NCBI RefSeq assembly: GCF_026319365.1
Contig: NZ_JAPDMS010000001.1
Span: 372,977 to 436,976 of the forward strand
DNA from: Methylophaga sp. OBS1
Lineage (GTDB): Bacteria > Pseudomonadota > Gammaproteobacteria > Nitrosococcales > Methylophagaceae
Length of the DNA: 64,000 nucleotides
Direction of reading: 5' to 3'
How positions within the stretch are numbered: position 1 is the stretch's first letter; every line of letters begins with the position of its first letter. A model generated the notes under the pieces. It did not search any database and was not told the origin of the DNA. It saw nothing but the letters and a program-made list of their open reading frames with translations. This document shows positions 47,691 through 56,408 of the stretch, one piece after another. The translations under genes were made by a program, and so were the position numbers.

Positions 47691-47762
47691 TCAGTTATTA
47701 CCCAATAAGATGAGTTAGGCTGTCAAATTGAATCCCGAGATAGGAAAATAAATACTGAATAA

Positions 47763-49388
47763 TCAGATAATTGGGAGCCTTACCTCAAACAGGCTGCCTG
47801 TCCCCAGCTGGCTCTCAACCGAGATAGAACCGCGCATCAGCTCAATAAGTTGACGGGATATCGTGAGACCAATACCGGTTCCCTCGACATGGCTATTTTC
47901 TGCTTCGAGCCGCTCAAATGGTTCAAACAACAATTCCAGGTGTTCTTCAGCAATCCCCCGTCCACTATCAGCAATCAGAATAACGGCATGACCGTCATTC
48001 GAAGTGACCTCAACCGAGACGTGACCGCCAGCCTGGTTATATTTAATGGCATTGCTGAGCAGGTTCAACAGCACCTGCTTCAGTCTGCTTTGATCAGCGA
48101 GGGCGATAACGGGGTGCTGATTGTGATGCTTCAGATGAATTTGTTTTTCTTTGGCTGCCTGGGCTATCAAAAGAAGACTTTCTTCAACAGTTTCATTCAG
48201 ATCCACGGCTTTGATCTGCAATGACACCTTTCCAGATTCGACTTTAGATAGATCCAGTAATTCATTGATTAAATATAGTAAGTGCTTTCCTGATTTCAAA
48301 ATTTCAGCGGCATATTTCTTATCTTCCCAGTGCCCTTGCGGATTACTCTCAATGAGCTGGCTGTACCCCGTAACAGCATTGAGCGGTGTTCTGAGCTCGT
48401 GGCTCATATTGGCCAGGAAGCGCGATTTCGTTTTGTTGGCTGATTCTGCTTTTTCCCTGGAAAGCTTGAGTTCAGCCTCAATCTCCTTACGCCAACGGAT
48501 TTCACTGGACAGTTTCCAGCTCCAAAGCGCGAAGATCAAAATCAAACAGGCCGCCGATCCGGCGATGCTGATCAGTAATGTCAGGTCCGTTTTGTGTTCA
48601 TAGGTGACGGCAACCCAGTTTCTTGAGATGACGTTTCGCTCCTGCTCGGTGATCGCGTTGAGCCCTTTAGTCAAAATCGCCTGCAGCATCGGCATACTAT
48701 CTTTGACTGCCATGTAGAGGTTTGTGCCATAAGGCGTATCAGCGGCTATTTTGACGTTCGCAAAGCCCAGATTTCTGGCGACATAGTTGATGACCACCAG
48801 GTTACCGATATATGCGTCAACCTGACCGGCATTTAACGCTACAAGTGCCTCATCAGCGATATCCACCCGATATAACTCAATTTGAGGGTGATATTTTTCG
48901 AGAGCACGCGCGGCGGCACCGTCCTGGAAAACCGCCACTTTTTTATGATTGAGGTCATCTATGTCATGGATAATGCTGTTTTCTTCCCTCGTGAAAATAA
49001 CGAAAGGCATCGCCAGGAAAGGTGTGTCAATCACTGAGTAGTGAGACTCATTGAGTTTATCCGGCGCAGCTACCGCTGACAGCATGTCTGCCGTTTCGTT
49101 GTCGGGATCTTCGGCAGATCGGACAAAACGAAAGTGGATAGGTAGTTTCTGTTCGATCTGTTTAAGATAATCAACAGAAATACCTTTGAACTGGTGATCC
49201 TTATCGAGAAATTCGACTGGTGCCCAACCATGGCTGACGGCCACAGTGACTTCAGGGTTCTGTTTGAGCCAGGCTTGTTCAGCTTCGGTGAGAAGGATTT
49301 GATTAGACGCTTGTGCTGCCAAGACCGCACTGCTGCCTGTAGACAGCGACAAAGAACAGAGCGACAGCAACAGCAATAGCATTTTCAT
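47763..49388 (-). CDS. BvgS-like sensor histidine kinase with solute-binding sensor
   Basis: A 541-residue kinase. A signal peptide (about 1-24) is followed by one periplasmic SBP_bac_3 sensor domain (about 32-258, with EAEQAWLKQNPEVTVAVSHGWAPVEF), a membrane helix (about 268-290), HisKA with H in FLANMSHELRTPLNAV, and an HATPase domain (LLSNAIKYNQAGG, ADSGRGIAEEHLELLFEPF, GTGIGLTI). It ends there, with no receiver or Hpt domain, and no response regulator gene is adjacent. The ligand may be a small amino-acid-like solute, by family. It is transcribed alone. Confidence 0.9.
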   Translation of the reverse strand: MKMLLLLLSLCSLSLSTGSSAVLAAQASNQILLTEAEQAWLKQNPEVTVAVSHGWAPVEFLDKDHQFKGISVDYLKQIEQKLPIHFRFVRSAEDPDNETADMLSAVAAPDKLNESHYSVIDTPFLAMPFVIFTREENSIIHDIDDLNHKKVAVFQDGAAARALEKYHPQIELYRVDIADEALVALNAGQVDAYIGNLVVINYVARNLGFANVKIAADTPYGTNLYMAVKDSMPMLQAILTKGLNAITEQERNVISRNWVAVTYEHKTDLTLLISIAGSAACLILIFALWSWKLSSEIRWRKEIEAELKLSREKAESANKTKSRFLANMSHELRTPLNAVTGYSQLIESNPQGHWEDKKYAAEILKSGKHLLYLINELLDLSKVESGKVSLQIKAVDLNETVEESLLLIAQAAKEKQIHLKHHNQHPVIALADQSRLKQVLLNLLSNAIKYNQAGGHVSVEVTSNDGHAVILIADSGRGIAEEHLELLFEPFERLEAENSHVEGTGIGLTISRQLIELMRGSISVESQLGTGSLFEVRLPII

Positions 49389-49563
49389 TTAACAACCTGA
49401 CCTGTTTTCGAAGCAGCGGAGGCTTTATCGGTCCTGCACCTCTACCTCTCCGTTGAGGTTGTCATGCTGCTAAATGTACCAGACAGAGTGTTCTATGTTG
49501 CCTCTATGCTGTCAAGGTCTACTGACCAGAATCAGTTCAAGCTGATGTTATTCAACTAGGCGC

Positions 49564-49833
49564 TCAATGAGGAAAGGTCCAAACATCCTGTTTGCGTTCG
49601 AACTTGAACAGCGTTTCATGCAACAAACGTAATTTCAATAGCGCCATCATATCGTCTGGAGGAAAGCCGCTGCGGGTGTTGTTGCGGGTCTCTGTAAACA
49701 GTGAGTCAAGGTAGGGTTCACAGAATTCACTGCCCCAGAATATCACCAGCTTTTTCGCAATATGAGGATATCTTTGAGCGATGCTGATATAGGACGCGTC
49801 CTGCTGGAGTTGTTGTATTGTCGCATTCATCAT
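49564..49833 (-). CDS. Small conserved-looking protein, unknown function
   Basis: An 89-residue protein that I do not recognise. It is hydrophilic, without signal or membrane segments, and contains SIAQRYPHIAKKLVIFWGSEFCEPYLDSLF and a basic-aromatic C terminus. The even mix of residues looks like a genuine folded protein. ATG at 49833 follows AGGTG. It lies downstream of the DUF488 gene in the same direction with about 130 bases between. Confidence 0.6.
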   Translation of the reverse strand: MMNATIQQLQQDASYISIAQRYPHIAKKLVIFWGSEFCEPYLDSLFTETRNNTRSGFPPDDMMALLKLRLLHETLFKFERKQDVWTFPH

Positions 49834-49963
49834 ATTCACCTGATCCAGGATGACCTCAGGGCGGAACGCCCGCTTGATGGGTAAGGCTTTATGTGGTGTG
49901 AACCTGTATAGATAACCATCACCCCTCAGTGGCTTCTATTGTTTTACGAGCTATAAGCAAGTG

Positions 49964-50329
49964 CTATTTCATCGCGTTTATGATGGCCTGTTTCAGTATC
50001 GGCAGATGCGATTGCTCAAGGTCTTTGACCACAGAGAGCAAGGTAATCGGCTTTTTTTCTGCTAATTGAGCGACTGCTGCCATTGCCTCAGGCGCTGACT
50101 GGAGTGACTGGATATATTGCCTTTTGAACTGGGCATCACTGATTTCATCCTGATGCCAGGCTTTTCTTAGATCGTTGGGTGGACATAAAGCTTTAATCCA
50201 GTCGTCATAGTCCAGCTCGGTCTTTTTAATGCCACGCGGCCAGAGACGGTCAGCAAGCAGCCTGACACCATCTGACTTGGCCGACTTGTCATAGACTCTC
50301 TTCAGTTTGATTGTGCTTGGGTTTGTCAT
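49964..50329 (-). CDS. DUF488 family protein (YeaO-like)
   Basis: A 121-residue DUF488 protein. It has the family signature VRLLADRLWPRGIKK near residues 23-37, the D-W-x-K-A-L-x-P segment and LRKAWHQDE. The family is cytoplasmic and of unknown function. It follows the PfpI-like gene by 6 bases in the same direction, so the two are co-transcribed, probably in a stress response. Confidence 0.88.
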   Translation of the reverse strand: MTNPSTIKLKRVYDKSAKSDGVRLLADRLWPRGIKKTELDYDDWIKALCPPNDLRKAWHQDEISDAQFKRQYIQSLQSAPEAMAAVAQLAEKKPITLLSVVKDLEQSHLPILKQAIINAMK

Positions 50330-50335
50330 GACGAA

Positions 50336-50848
50336 TCAGCTGTTGACCGGTTGTAGTTTAGTCAGTATTGCTTTGTTGAAAGCATCCAGGTCACCGGGGT
50401 GCCTTGATGTTATCAGGTTCTCATCAATCACCACGGGGGCATCAAGATATTCCGCCCCTGCATCTATCAATTCATTGGCAATTTTTTCAACACAAGTCGC
50501 CTTGCGCCCCTTCAACAAGTCAGCTGTGACCAGAATCTGTGGCCCGTGACAAATTGCAGCGACAAGCTTGCTTTCGGCGAAGAAATGTTTGGCGATATCC
50601 AGCGCCCGTTCTGACTTTCTCAAGTTAGCCGGAGCCTCACCGCCGGGTAATAGTAACAGTGCATAATCAGCCGTATTGACTTCATTGAGTGTCATCCCGG
50701 CAACTACTTCAGTGCCCTTCTTGCCTTTAATAATGCCGGTTTGCAGTGAGGCGATATCATATTCAACACCGGCCTGCTCCAGTTGCTTGAGCGGCTCGGT
50801 CACCTCGCTGTCTTCAAAGTGATCAGCACTGAGAATGATGGCTTTCAT
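50336..50848 (-). CDS. DJ-1/PfpI-family protein
   Basis: A 170-residue DJ-1/PfpI protein. The nucleophile elbow is ICHGPQILV, with the reactive cysteine near residue 107. The glutamate partner lies in the N-terminal FEDSEVTEP region, and LLLPGGEAPANLR follows the family pattern. Members act as proteases, glyoxalases or deglycases against protein damage. Activity here is not resolvable from sequence. GGAGG stands upstream of the ATG. First gene of a two-gene operon with DUF488. Confidence 0.9.
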   Translation of the reverse strand: MKAIILSADHFEDSEVTEPLKQLEQAGVEYDIASLQTGIIKGKKGTEVVAGMTLNEVNTADYALLLLPGGEAPANLRKSERALDIAKHFFAESKLVAAICHGPQILVTADLLKGRKATCVEKIANELIDAGAEYLDAPVVIDENLITSRHPGDLDAFNKAILTKLQPVNS

Positions 50849-51197
50849 TTTTGCCTCCTTTCTCTGAAACCGCTATTTCACCCAACACCCTGTTTTGTGC
50901 AGGGAACTCAAAATCAGACTGCAAACACAGATGATTTGGATGAGTCGCTTTTATTTGTTACGGTTGGTTTGTGGCGTTTACATACTAAGACACTCATACA
51001 CGCGCCATGTTCACAAAATCTGCTTTCAAAGAGACGTATGACTGGATTAAGGTCAGCAGAGAAAGCAACATCCTGCCCTGGCTGAGCCTTAGCCAGAATT
51101 GTCCCGAAAAATTTGTTGGCTTGTAATGTATCGTTCGGACTCTTTGTAAGCTCGTCAGACGAAACTCGTCTTATCAAACAACAGAGAGGTGTTCACC
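50849..51197. other. 349-base divergent intergenic region
   Basis: This region separates the leftward PfpI gene from the rightward CBS gene and should hold both promoters. A weak open frame on the minus strand (50914-51177, TTG start) has no recognisable features. A short inverted repeat AGACGA-AAC-TCGTCT lies near 51160. No RNA gene is seen. Confidence 0.45.
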
Positions 51198-51653
51198 ATG
51201 AATATTCTGGATGTTTGTCAGCACAAAGTAGCCATGTTGGAAAAAAATGAGAAAGTTCAGGAAGCCGCCAGACAGATGAAAATACATCACGTCGGTGATG
51301 TGATTGTTGTCAGTAAGGAAAACGGTCAGAACAGACCTTTGGGTATCCTGACTGATCGCGATATCGTCATTAATTTAGTCGCCGATGATGCCGACCTAAG
51401 CGCCATCACAGTAGGTGATTGTATGAGCGATGACCTGATGACGGTGAGAGACAATGCGGATATCGCGGATACCATGAAAGAAATGAGTCGGCGCGGGGTA
51501 AGGCGGGCGCCGGTTGTTGCCTCAGATGGGAGCCTCTGTGGGATATTGAGTATGGATGACCTGATTGAAGTCTCATCCAATATTCTGCGGGATATGTCTG
51601 CGTTGATTACCAGAGAGCAGGCATGCGAGGAACTCAGACAACGGCCACATTGA
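51198..51653 (+). CDS. Two-CBS-domain protein
   Basis: A protein of about 151 residues made of two CBS domains (about 5-65 and 72-132), with VQEAARQMKIHHVGDVIVV, PLGILTDRDIV and LCGILSMDDLIEV. Such stand-alone pairs bind adenosine nucleotides and modulate partner proteins. The partner is not known. GAGAGG lies 8 bases before the ATG. A GTG 9 bases upstream is in frame but falls inside that site. Confidence 0.87.
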   Translation: MNILDVCQHKVAMLEKNEKVQEAARQMKIHHVGDVIVVSKENGQNRPLGILTDRDIVINLVADDADLSAITVGDCMSDDLMTVRDNADIADTMKEMSRRGVRRAPVVASDGSLCGILSMDDLIEVSSNILRDMSALITREQACEELRQRPH

Positions 51654-51669
51654 AATCATTGCCTTTATT

Positions 51670-51698
51670 CAGGGGGGAGTTTGCTCTCCCCTGTCTTT
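51670..51698. terminator. Terminator between CBS gene and marR-like gene
   Basis: A 10-bp stem with one G-T pair (CAGGGGGGAG / CTCTCCCCTG) and a TTTG loop, followed on the plus strand by a T-rich run. It lies between two convergent genes and may serve both. Confidence 0.8.
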
Positions 51699-51705
51699 TA
51701 GCTAT

Positions 51706-52161
51706 TTACTTACCCAGTTTGCTTTTAATTTTGTTGCATAGCGCAATCAGTTGCGATGCTTCGGCTGATGACAGCCCTGTGGCACACAATGCCTGCTGAG
51801 CTATAGCTTCAGCCTTGAGGGCAAACTCACGACCTTGCCGGCTCAGTGTGATGGCCATCGTTCGTTCATTGCCGGGCACCCTTTTGCGTTGAAGATAACC
51901 ATGGTTTTCGAGGCTTCTCAGCATGGGCGTTAAAGTGGCTTTGCTCAGCCCGATGTTAGCGCCCAGTTCGGTGACTGAAACACCCTCTCCCTGCCATAGC
52001 CCCATCAACACCACAAACTGTGAATAGGTGAGCTGATGTGGCTTGAGCAACTGAGCATAAGCCTGCGTAACAATCCCGCTGGTTGAATACAACGCATAGC
52101 AGACTTGCTCTGCTAATTTCGGGCCCGGCGTGCCAGGGCTACTTAAAGAGGTACTTGACAT
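51706..52161 (-). CDS. MarR-family transcriptional regulator
   Basis: A 151-residue winged-helix regulator of the MarR family. The DNA-binding part includes LTYSQFVVLMGLWQGEGVSVTELGANIGLSKATLTPMLRSLENHGYLQRKR with the wing N-E-R-T-M-A-I. It is divergent from a small secreted protein and NnrS. The spacer carries a tandem 15-bp repeat that may be its operator. MarR proteins usually repress and are released by phenolic or oxidising ligands. The ligand here is unknown. Confidence 0.9.
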   Translation of the reverse strand: MSSTSLSSPGTPGPKLAEQVCYALYSTSGIVTQAYAQLLKPHQLTYSQFVVLMGLWQGEGVSVTELGANIGLSKATLTPMLRSLENHGYLQRKRVPGNERTMAITLSRQGREFALKAEAIAQQALCATGLSSAEASQLIALCNKIKSKLGK

Positions 52162-52181
52162 GCATATTTATCCAGCATAAC

Positions 52182-52211
52182 GTTAGGCTGCGAACAGTTG
52201 GTTTGCGAACA
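52182..52211. repeat. Tandem 15-bp direct repeat, possible MarR operator
   Basis: GTTAGGCTGCGAACA (52182-52196) is followed at once by GTTGGTTTGCGAACA (52197-52211), 12 of 15 identical, in the 65-base spacer between the divergent marR-like and small-protein genes. Confidence 0.5.
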
Positions 52212-52226
52212 TAAGGAGATAGTACC

Positions 52227-52535
52227 ATGAAATCAATAATTTATCTGTTTCCTCTGTTAATGGCTTTTTGGTTGCCAGTCACCGCGAGTGCTGAAGAGAT
52301 GAAAGCCAGTGACGACTATATGCCTTCACTGATTACCGACACCCCCTATGAAGGTCGTCAGCTTGCGATCAAGATAGTACGCAAAACTATCGGCACCATT
52401 CAGACAGACAGCGCTGCCAAGCACCGGGTCAGAGCGAAATACGCTGAAGATCCGGCACTGTTGATGAACGCTGCTGAGCTGGTGGCAATTGAATTCAAGA
52501 CTATCGCTATCGCCAATGATTACTGGCGCGATTAA
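52227..52535 (+). CDS. Small secreted protein divergent from MarR, unknown function
   Basis: A 102-residue protein with a clear signal peptide (IYLFPLLMAFWLPVTASA, cleavage near ASA-EE) and a charged mature part without cysteines (RQLAIKIVRKTIGTIQTD, then VRAKYAEDPALLMNAAELVAIEFK). I do not recognise the family. AAGGAG precedes the ATG. It shares its promoter region with the MarR gene and stands before NnrS, so it may be part of the same response. Confidence 0.65.
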   Translation: MKSIIYLFPLLMAFWLPVTASAEEMKASDDYMPSLITDTPYEGRQLAIKIVRKTIGTIQTDSAAKHRVRAKYAEDPALLMNAAELVAIEFKTIAIANDYWRD

Positions 52536-52542
52536 TGGCTTT

Positions 52543-52578
52543 CTCCGGGCACGGTAGCTATCAGCAACCTGCCCGGAG
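52543..52578 (+). terminator. Hairpin between small secreted gene and nnrS
   Basis: A 9-bp perfect stem (CTCCGGGCA / TGCCCGGAG) with an 18-base loop stands just before nnrS, with no T-run. It may lower read-through from the small gene into nnrS. Confidence 0.4.
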
Positions 52579-52602
52579 CCACGCTTTCACCGGGTTGAAG
52601 CA

Positions 52603-53781
52603 ATGACAAATAAAGAATCACAACATGCGCTGCTGGATCTGGCTTTCAGACCTTTTTTCCTGCTTGGCGCAACGTTCAGCATGATTGCATTATGGCTCTG
52701 GGGAGCGAACCTGCATGGCTGGGTAAGTCATGCATACCATGGATACAGCCAACTCTGGCATGGTCATGAAATGCTGTTTGGTTTTGTAGCGGCCATACTC
52801 GTCGGTTTCCTGCTGACAGCGGTACAGAACTGGACCGGCCTGCGCTCTGCTCATGGCAAAGTCCTCATTTTATTGATTAGCTTATGGTTACTGGGCCGAT
52901 TTACGATCTGGTTCGCCGCAATGTTGCCGTGGTGGCTGATTATTGTCGTTGACAGCAGCTTTTTGCTGATTGCTGCCTGGCTGTTAGCGCGACTTTTAAT
53001 TAAAAAGCAGCAGCGTCGTAACTATTTTGCCGTTGGCGCGTTGTTGTTACTGACTGCGGATAATCTGGTATTTCATTTCGCTGTTGCAGCCGGTCATTTC
53101 CAGGTAGCGACTCAGTCGCTGCACAGTGTGATTTTACTGATTACCCTGTTAATGACAGTCATCGGTGGCCGGGTGATTCCGATGTTTACCGGTAATACCA
53201 CCCAGATTCCCCCGAGATCACGGATCGAGGTGCTGGATAAAGCCGGTCTTGGTCTTTTATGGGCTCTGGTTGCGATTTACATTTTCCAGTTACAGGCTTA
53301 TCTGGCTGACAGTCTGCTGGCAGTATTGTTTGCGATTACAGCACTCTTTATCGCTGCCCGCTGCGCCCTCTGGCGGCCCTTATCGACTTTCAGACATGCC
53401 CTGTTATGGTCACTGCATCTGAGTTACTGGTTTATCCCACTGGGTCTGTTTTTAATTGCCTGTCACCATGCCGGCCTGGCAATCAGCTTGAGCACCGCTT
53501 TACACGCACTCACTGTGGGCGCGATGGGCGGACTGATTCTGAGTATGATATCCCGCGTTTCGCTGGGTCATACCGGCCGGCCTATAACTGCTGTGCCGGT
53601 GATCAGGCTGGCGCTGGGATTGGTACTGCTGGCCGCATTAACGCGTGTCGGGCTGGTGATATTAGCGCCCTCGCTCAGTCTCTGGGCCTGGTGGCTGAGC
53701 ATGGCATTCTGGAGTCTGGCTTACGGCATTTTCCTGTATCGCTATACCCCAATTCTGATCGCACCCAGAGCAGATAGCTAG
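52603..53781 (+). CDS. nnrS: NnrS family membrane protein
   Basis: A 392-residue heme/copper-containing membrane protein with about twelve hydrophobic segments. The family opening LLDLAFRPFFLLGATFS is present, as are HGYSQLWHGHEMLFGFVAAILVGFLLTAVQNWTG and GGRVIPMFTGN, with the histidines that bind metal. NnrS helps cells resist nitric oxide damage to iron pools, by family knowledge. No denitrification gene is in this window. The gene closes with a strong hairpin. Confidence 0.9.
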   Translation: MTNKESQHALLDLAFRPFFLLGATFSMIALWLWGANLHGWVSHAYHGYSQLWHGHEMLFGFVAAILVGFLLTAVQNWTGLRSAHGKVLILLISLWLLGRFTIWFAAMLPWWLIIVVDSSFLLIAAWLLARLLIKKQQRRNYFAVGALLLLTADNLVFHFAVAAGHFQVATQSLHSVILLITLLMTVIGGRVIPMFTGNTTQIPPRSRIEVLDKAGLGLLWALVAIYIFQLQAYLADSLLAVLFAITALFIAARCALWRPLSTFRHALLWSLHLSYWFIPLGLFLIACHHAGLAISLSTALHALTVGAMGGLILSMISRVSLGHTGRPITAVPVIRLALGLVLLAALTRVGLVILAPSLSLWAWWLSMAFWSLAYGIFLYRYTPILIAPRADS

Positions 53782-53782
53782 T

Positions 53783-53809
53783 GGAACCGGACAAAGTCCG
53801 GTTCCTCTT
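53783..53809 (+). terminator. Terminator after nnrS
   Basis: A 10-bp perfect stem (GGAACCGGAC / GTCCGGTTCC) with an AAA loop starts one base after the nnrS stop and is followed by TCTTGATT. It separates nnrS from the convergent secDF gene. Confidence 0.8.
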
Positions 53810-53820
53810 GATTAGCTAAT

Positions 53821-56340
53821 TTAAGGGATTTCAGCCAATCGCTGCTGCATCTCCTCTGCAGTTGGACGCAACTGAGGCAGCCCTTTCTGCTTACGACGCT
53901 GTCCCAGAAAATACAGGATTGGCGCAGCAATAAAGACCGATGAACTGGTACCAATCACGATGCCAAATAACATCGGCAAGGCAAAACTGGCCACCGCCGA
54001 ACCGCCGGCGATCCCCATCGGTAATAAAGCCAAGAAAGTCGTGACTGAGGTGAATACCGTCCTTGTCAGCGTGGATGAAATGGATTCGTTCATCAGCGTC
54101 ATCATTGGCTTATCCGGGTTGGCACGCAGATTCTCCCGGATGCGATCGAACACCACCACCTTGTCGTTGACCGAATAACCAATCAAAGCAAGCAAGGCCG
54201 CGACTGCTGTCAGATTAAACTCCACCCCGGTCAGGGCAAAAAAGCCAATGGTTTTGGTTAAATCCAGCGCAATCGTTAGCGTTGCCGCAATGGCAAAATG
54301 CGATTCAAAGCGAATCGCCAGATAAGCCAGCATGCCGAATCCAGCCAGCAAAATGGCCAGAATCGTATCATCGGCAAAGCCGCTGCTGACCTTGGGTCCG
54401 ACCATATCCACTTTGGGAAACGCAGCATCAGGCTGCACGCTCTGAACCGCTGTTTTCAAGGCATCGACTTGTGCCGCTGTCGCTGCCGGGGCCTGATTTT
54501 CGGCCGGCAATCGGACCAGAAGCTCACCCAGCTCTGCCGACTCCTGAATCGAGGCCTGCGCCATAGCATGGTTTTGCAGCGTAGCGCGTAAGTCTTCCAC
54601 TGAAAGCTGACTGGCGTGAACTTCAACCAGCGTGCCACCGGTAAAATCAACACCGTATTTCAAACCCGGCTGAAAAAACAGCATAATGGCAGCGAGCGAC
54701 AATAAAGCCGATACAGTGAGCCCCACAAACCGTCCCCGCAGGAAATCCAGCGAGCGGCTGCTCAGTTTATCAAGCAAAGCAAAACCATTAATCTCCAGAG
54801 GTTTTTTCTCACGGCCTTTGATTGACCACTCCATCAACAAACGGGTGACGGCAATCGCGGTAAACATCGAGGTCAACAGACCGATACCAATCGTCACCGC
54901 AAATCCCTGTACCGGCCCGCTGCCAAACATGAACAGCAGACTGACCGCAATCAGCGTCGTCAGGTTAGAATCTAGAATTGTGGTGTAAGCTTTGTCAAAG
55001 CCTTGATGAAGGGCTTTCCAGGCTGATTTACCATTTCTGGATTCCTCGCGGATCCGCTCGTTAATCAGAATATTGGCATCAACCGCCATCCCCAGGGTCA
55101 GAATGATGCCGGCAATGCCCGGCAGGGTTAAGGTGGCACCCAGCAGACTCAATATGCCAAACACCAGCCCCATATTGATAGCAAGACTGACGCAGGCGAT
55201 GAAGCCCCAGCGGCCGTAAATACTCATCATGAATAAAATAACCAGGGCCGCGCCAAATAGACCGGTGGCCAGCCCCATGGCAATGGCATCACTGCCGAGA
55301 TCGGGGCCGACACTACGCTCTTCCATTACCAGGAGTGGCACCGGCAAAGCGCCGGCGCGAAGCAGCAAGGCCAATTCGGCTGCTTCCTGAGTAGTGAAGC
55401 TTCCGCTGATTTCGCCACTACCGGCAGCAATTTCATTTCGAATGACCGGCGCAGTAATGACTTTGTCATCAAGTACGATAGCAAGTGGCCGACCGATATT
55501 GTCACGCGTCATCTTGCCAAACAGTTTGGCGCCCTCATTATCGAGTTTGAAAGTCACCACCGGTTCACCACTGTCCGGATTAAAGCTGGCCTGCGCATCA
55601 CGGATATGCTGGCCTTCCATTGCAATCCGTTTTTCCAGTCTGAACTGTTGTTGGCCGTCCTGTGCCGGAAGAGACAGGGTGCCCTCTTCCACGCCACCCT
55701 GAGCATCCCAATGAAAGCTCATCTTGGCTGTGGTGCCGAGCAGCTGACGAATCTCAGTGGGATCGGCGACCCCGGGCATTTGAACCAGGATGCCAGCATC
55801 GCCTTGACGGGTAATACTGGGATCGACCAGACCGCTCTCATCCAGACGCTTCCTGACCACTTCCAGACTACGCTCAACGGCATCAGCCAACACGGCTTCA
55901 GTCCAGCCTTTGTCTAGAGTGACTTGAATACCAGTAAGCTGGTTTTTAACATTAAAACGTCGGCTACCGGTTTGACTGTCACGGGCTAAAGATTCGGCAA
56001 TGGCCTGAGCTTGCTGTACGGAGTCCTGACTTCTTAATGTTAAATCCAGACCGTCAGGTGTAATGACAGGTTGCTTGTAATAGATACCCGCTTCACGAAG
56101 TCGATCGGTCAGTTCATCGGCGACTGACTGGTATTGCTCGTTGATAAGTGCCTGACTGTCCGCTTCCAGCAAAAGATGGGAACCGCCCTGAAGATCGAGT
56201 CCCAGAGCCACACTGTTCTTGCTGTACCAGGCCGGTAATTCACCGGCGATTCTATCAGGCAAAAGATTGGGGAGCGCGCTCATTAAACCGAGCACGATTA
56301 ATAGGCCATAAACAATGGCCCGCATAGATAAAGATTTCAT
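53821..56340 (-). CDS. secDF: Fused SecDF protein translocase subunit
   Basis: An 839-residue fusion of SecD and SecF. The SecD part (about 1-545) has the start helix, VALGLDLQGGSHLLLEAD, the P1 periplasmic domain and LGMAVDANILINERIREE. The SecF part (about 555-830) has LKYGVDFTGGTLVEV and YSVNDKVVVFDRIRENLR. SecDF uses the proton gradient to help export proteins. I start at ATG 56340 with GAGGA upstream, not 57 bases further. Most gammaproteobacteria encode SecD and SecF separately beside yajC and tgt, neither of which is here. It may be an extra copy. Confidence 0.92.
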   Translation of the reverse strand: MKSLSMRAIVYGLLIVLGLMSALPNLLPDRIAGELPAWYSKNSVALGLDLQGGSHLLLEADSQALINEQYQSVADELTDRLREAGIYYKQPVITPDGLDLTLRSQDSVQQAQAIAESLARDSQTGSRRFNVKNQLTGIQVTLDKGWTEAVLADAVERSLEVVRKRLDESGLVDPSITRQGDAGILVQMPGVADPTEIRQLLGTTAKMSFHWDAQGGVEEGTLSLPAQDGQQQFRLEKRIAMEGQHIRDAQASFNPDSGEPVVTFKLDNEGAKLFGKMTRDNIGRPLAIVLDDKVITAPVIRNEIAAGSGEISGSFTTQEAAELALLLRAGALPVPLLVMEERSVGPDLGSDAIAMGLATGLFGAALVILFMMSIYGRWGFIACVSLAINMGLVFGILSLLGATLTLPGIAGIILTLGMAVDANILINERIREESRNGKSAWKALHQGFDKAYTTILDSNLTTLIAVSLLFMFGSGPVQGFAVTIGIGLLTSMFTAIAVTRLLMEWSIKGREKKPLEINGFALLDKLSSRSLDFLRGRFVGLTVSALLSLAAIMLFFQPGLKYGVDFTGGTLVEVHASQLSVEDLRATLQNHAMAQASIQESAELGELLVRLPAENQAPAATAAQVDALKTAVQSVQPDAAFPKVDMVGPKVSSGFADDTILAILLAGFGMLAYLAIRFESHFAIAATLTIALDLTKTIGFFALTGVEFNLTAVAALLALIGYSVNDKVVVFDRIRENLRANPDKPMMTLMNESISSTLTRTVFTSVTTFLALLPMGIAGGSAVASFALPMLFGIVIGTSSSVFIAAPILYFLGQRRKQKGLPQLRPTAEEMQQRLAEIP

Positions 56341-56408
56341 GCTAATCCTCAAAATAGAGTGAATATGTGCGAAGCCAGTAGAATCTGGCGGCGCCATGGA
56401 TTTCGGGA

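Noticed and set aside
50914..51177. 87-codon frame on the minus strand before the PfpI gene
   Set aside because: TTG start, no ribosome site, unremarkable composition, and it fills what must be a promoter region.
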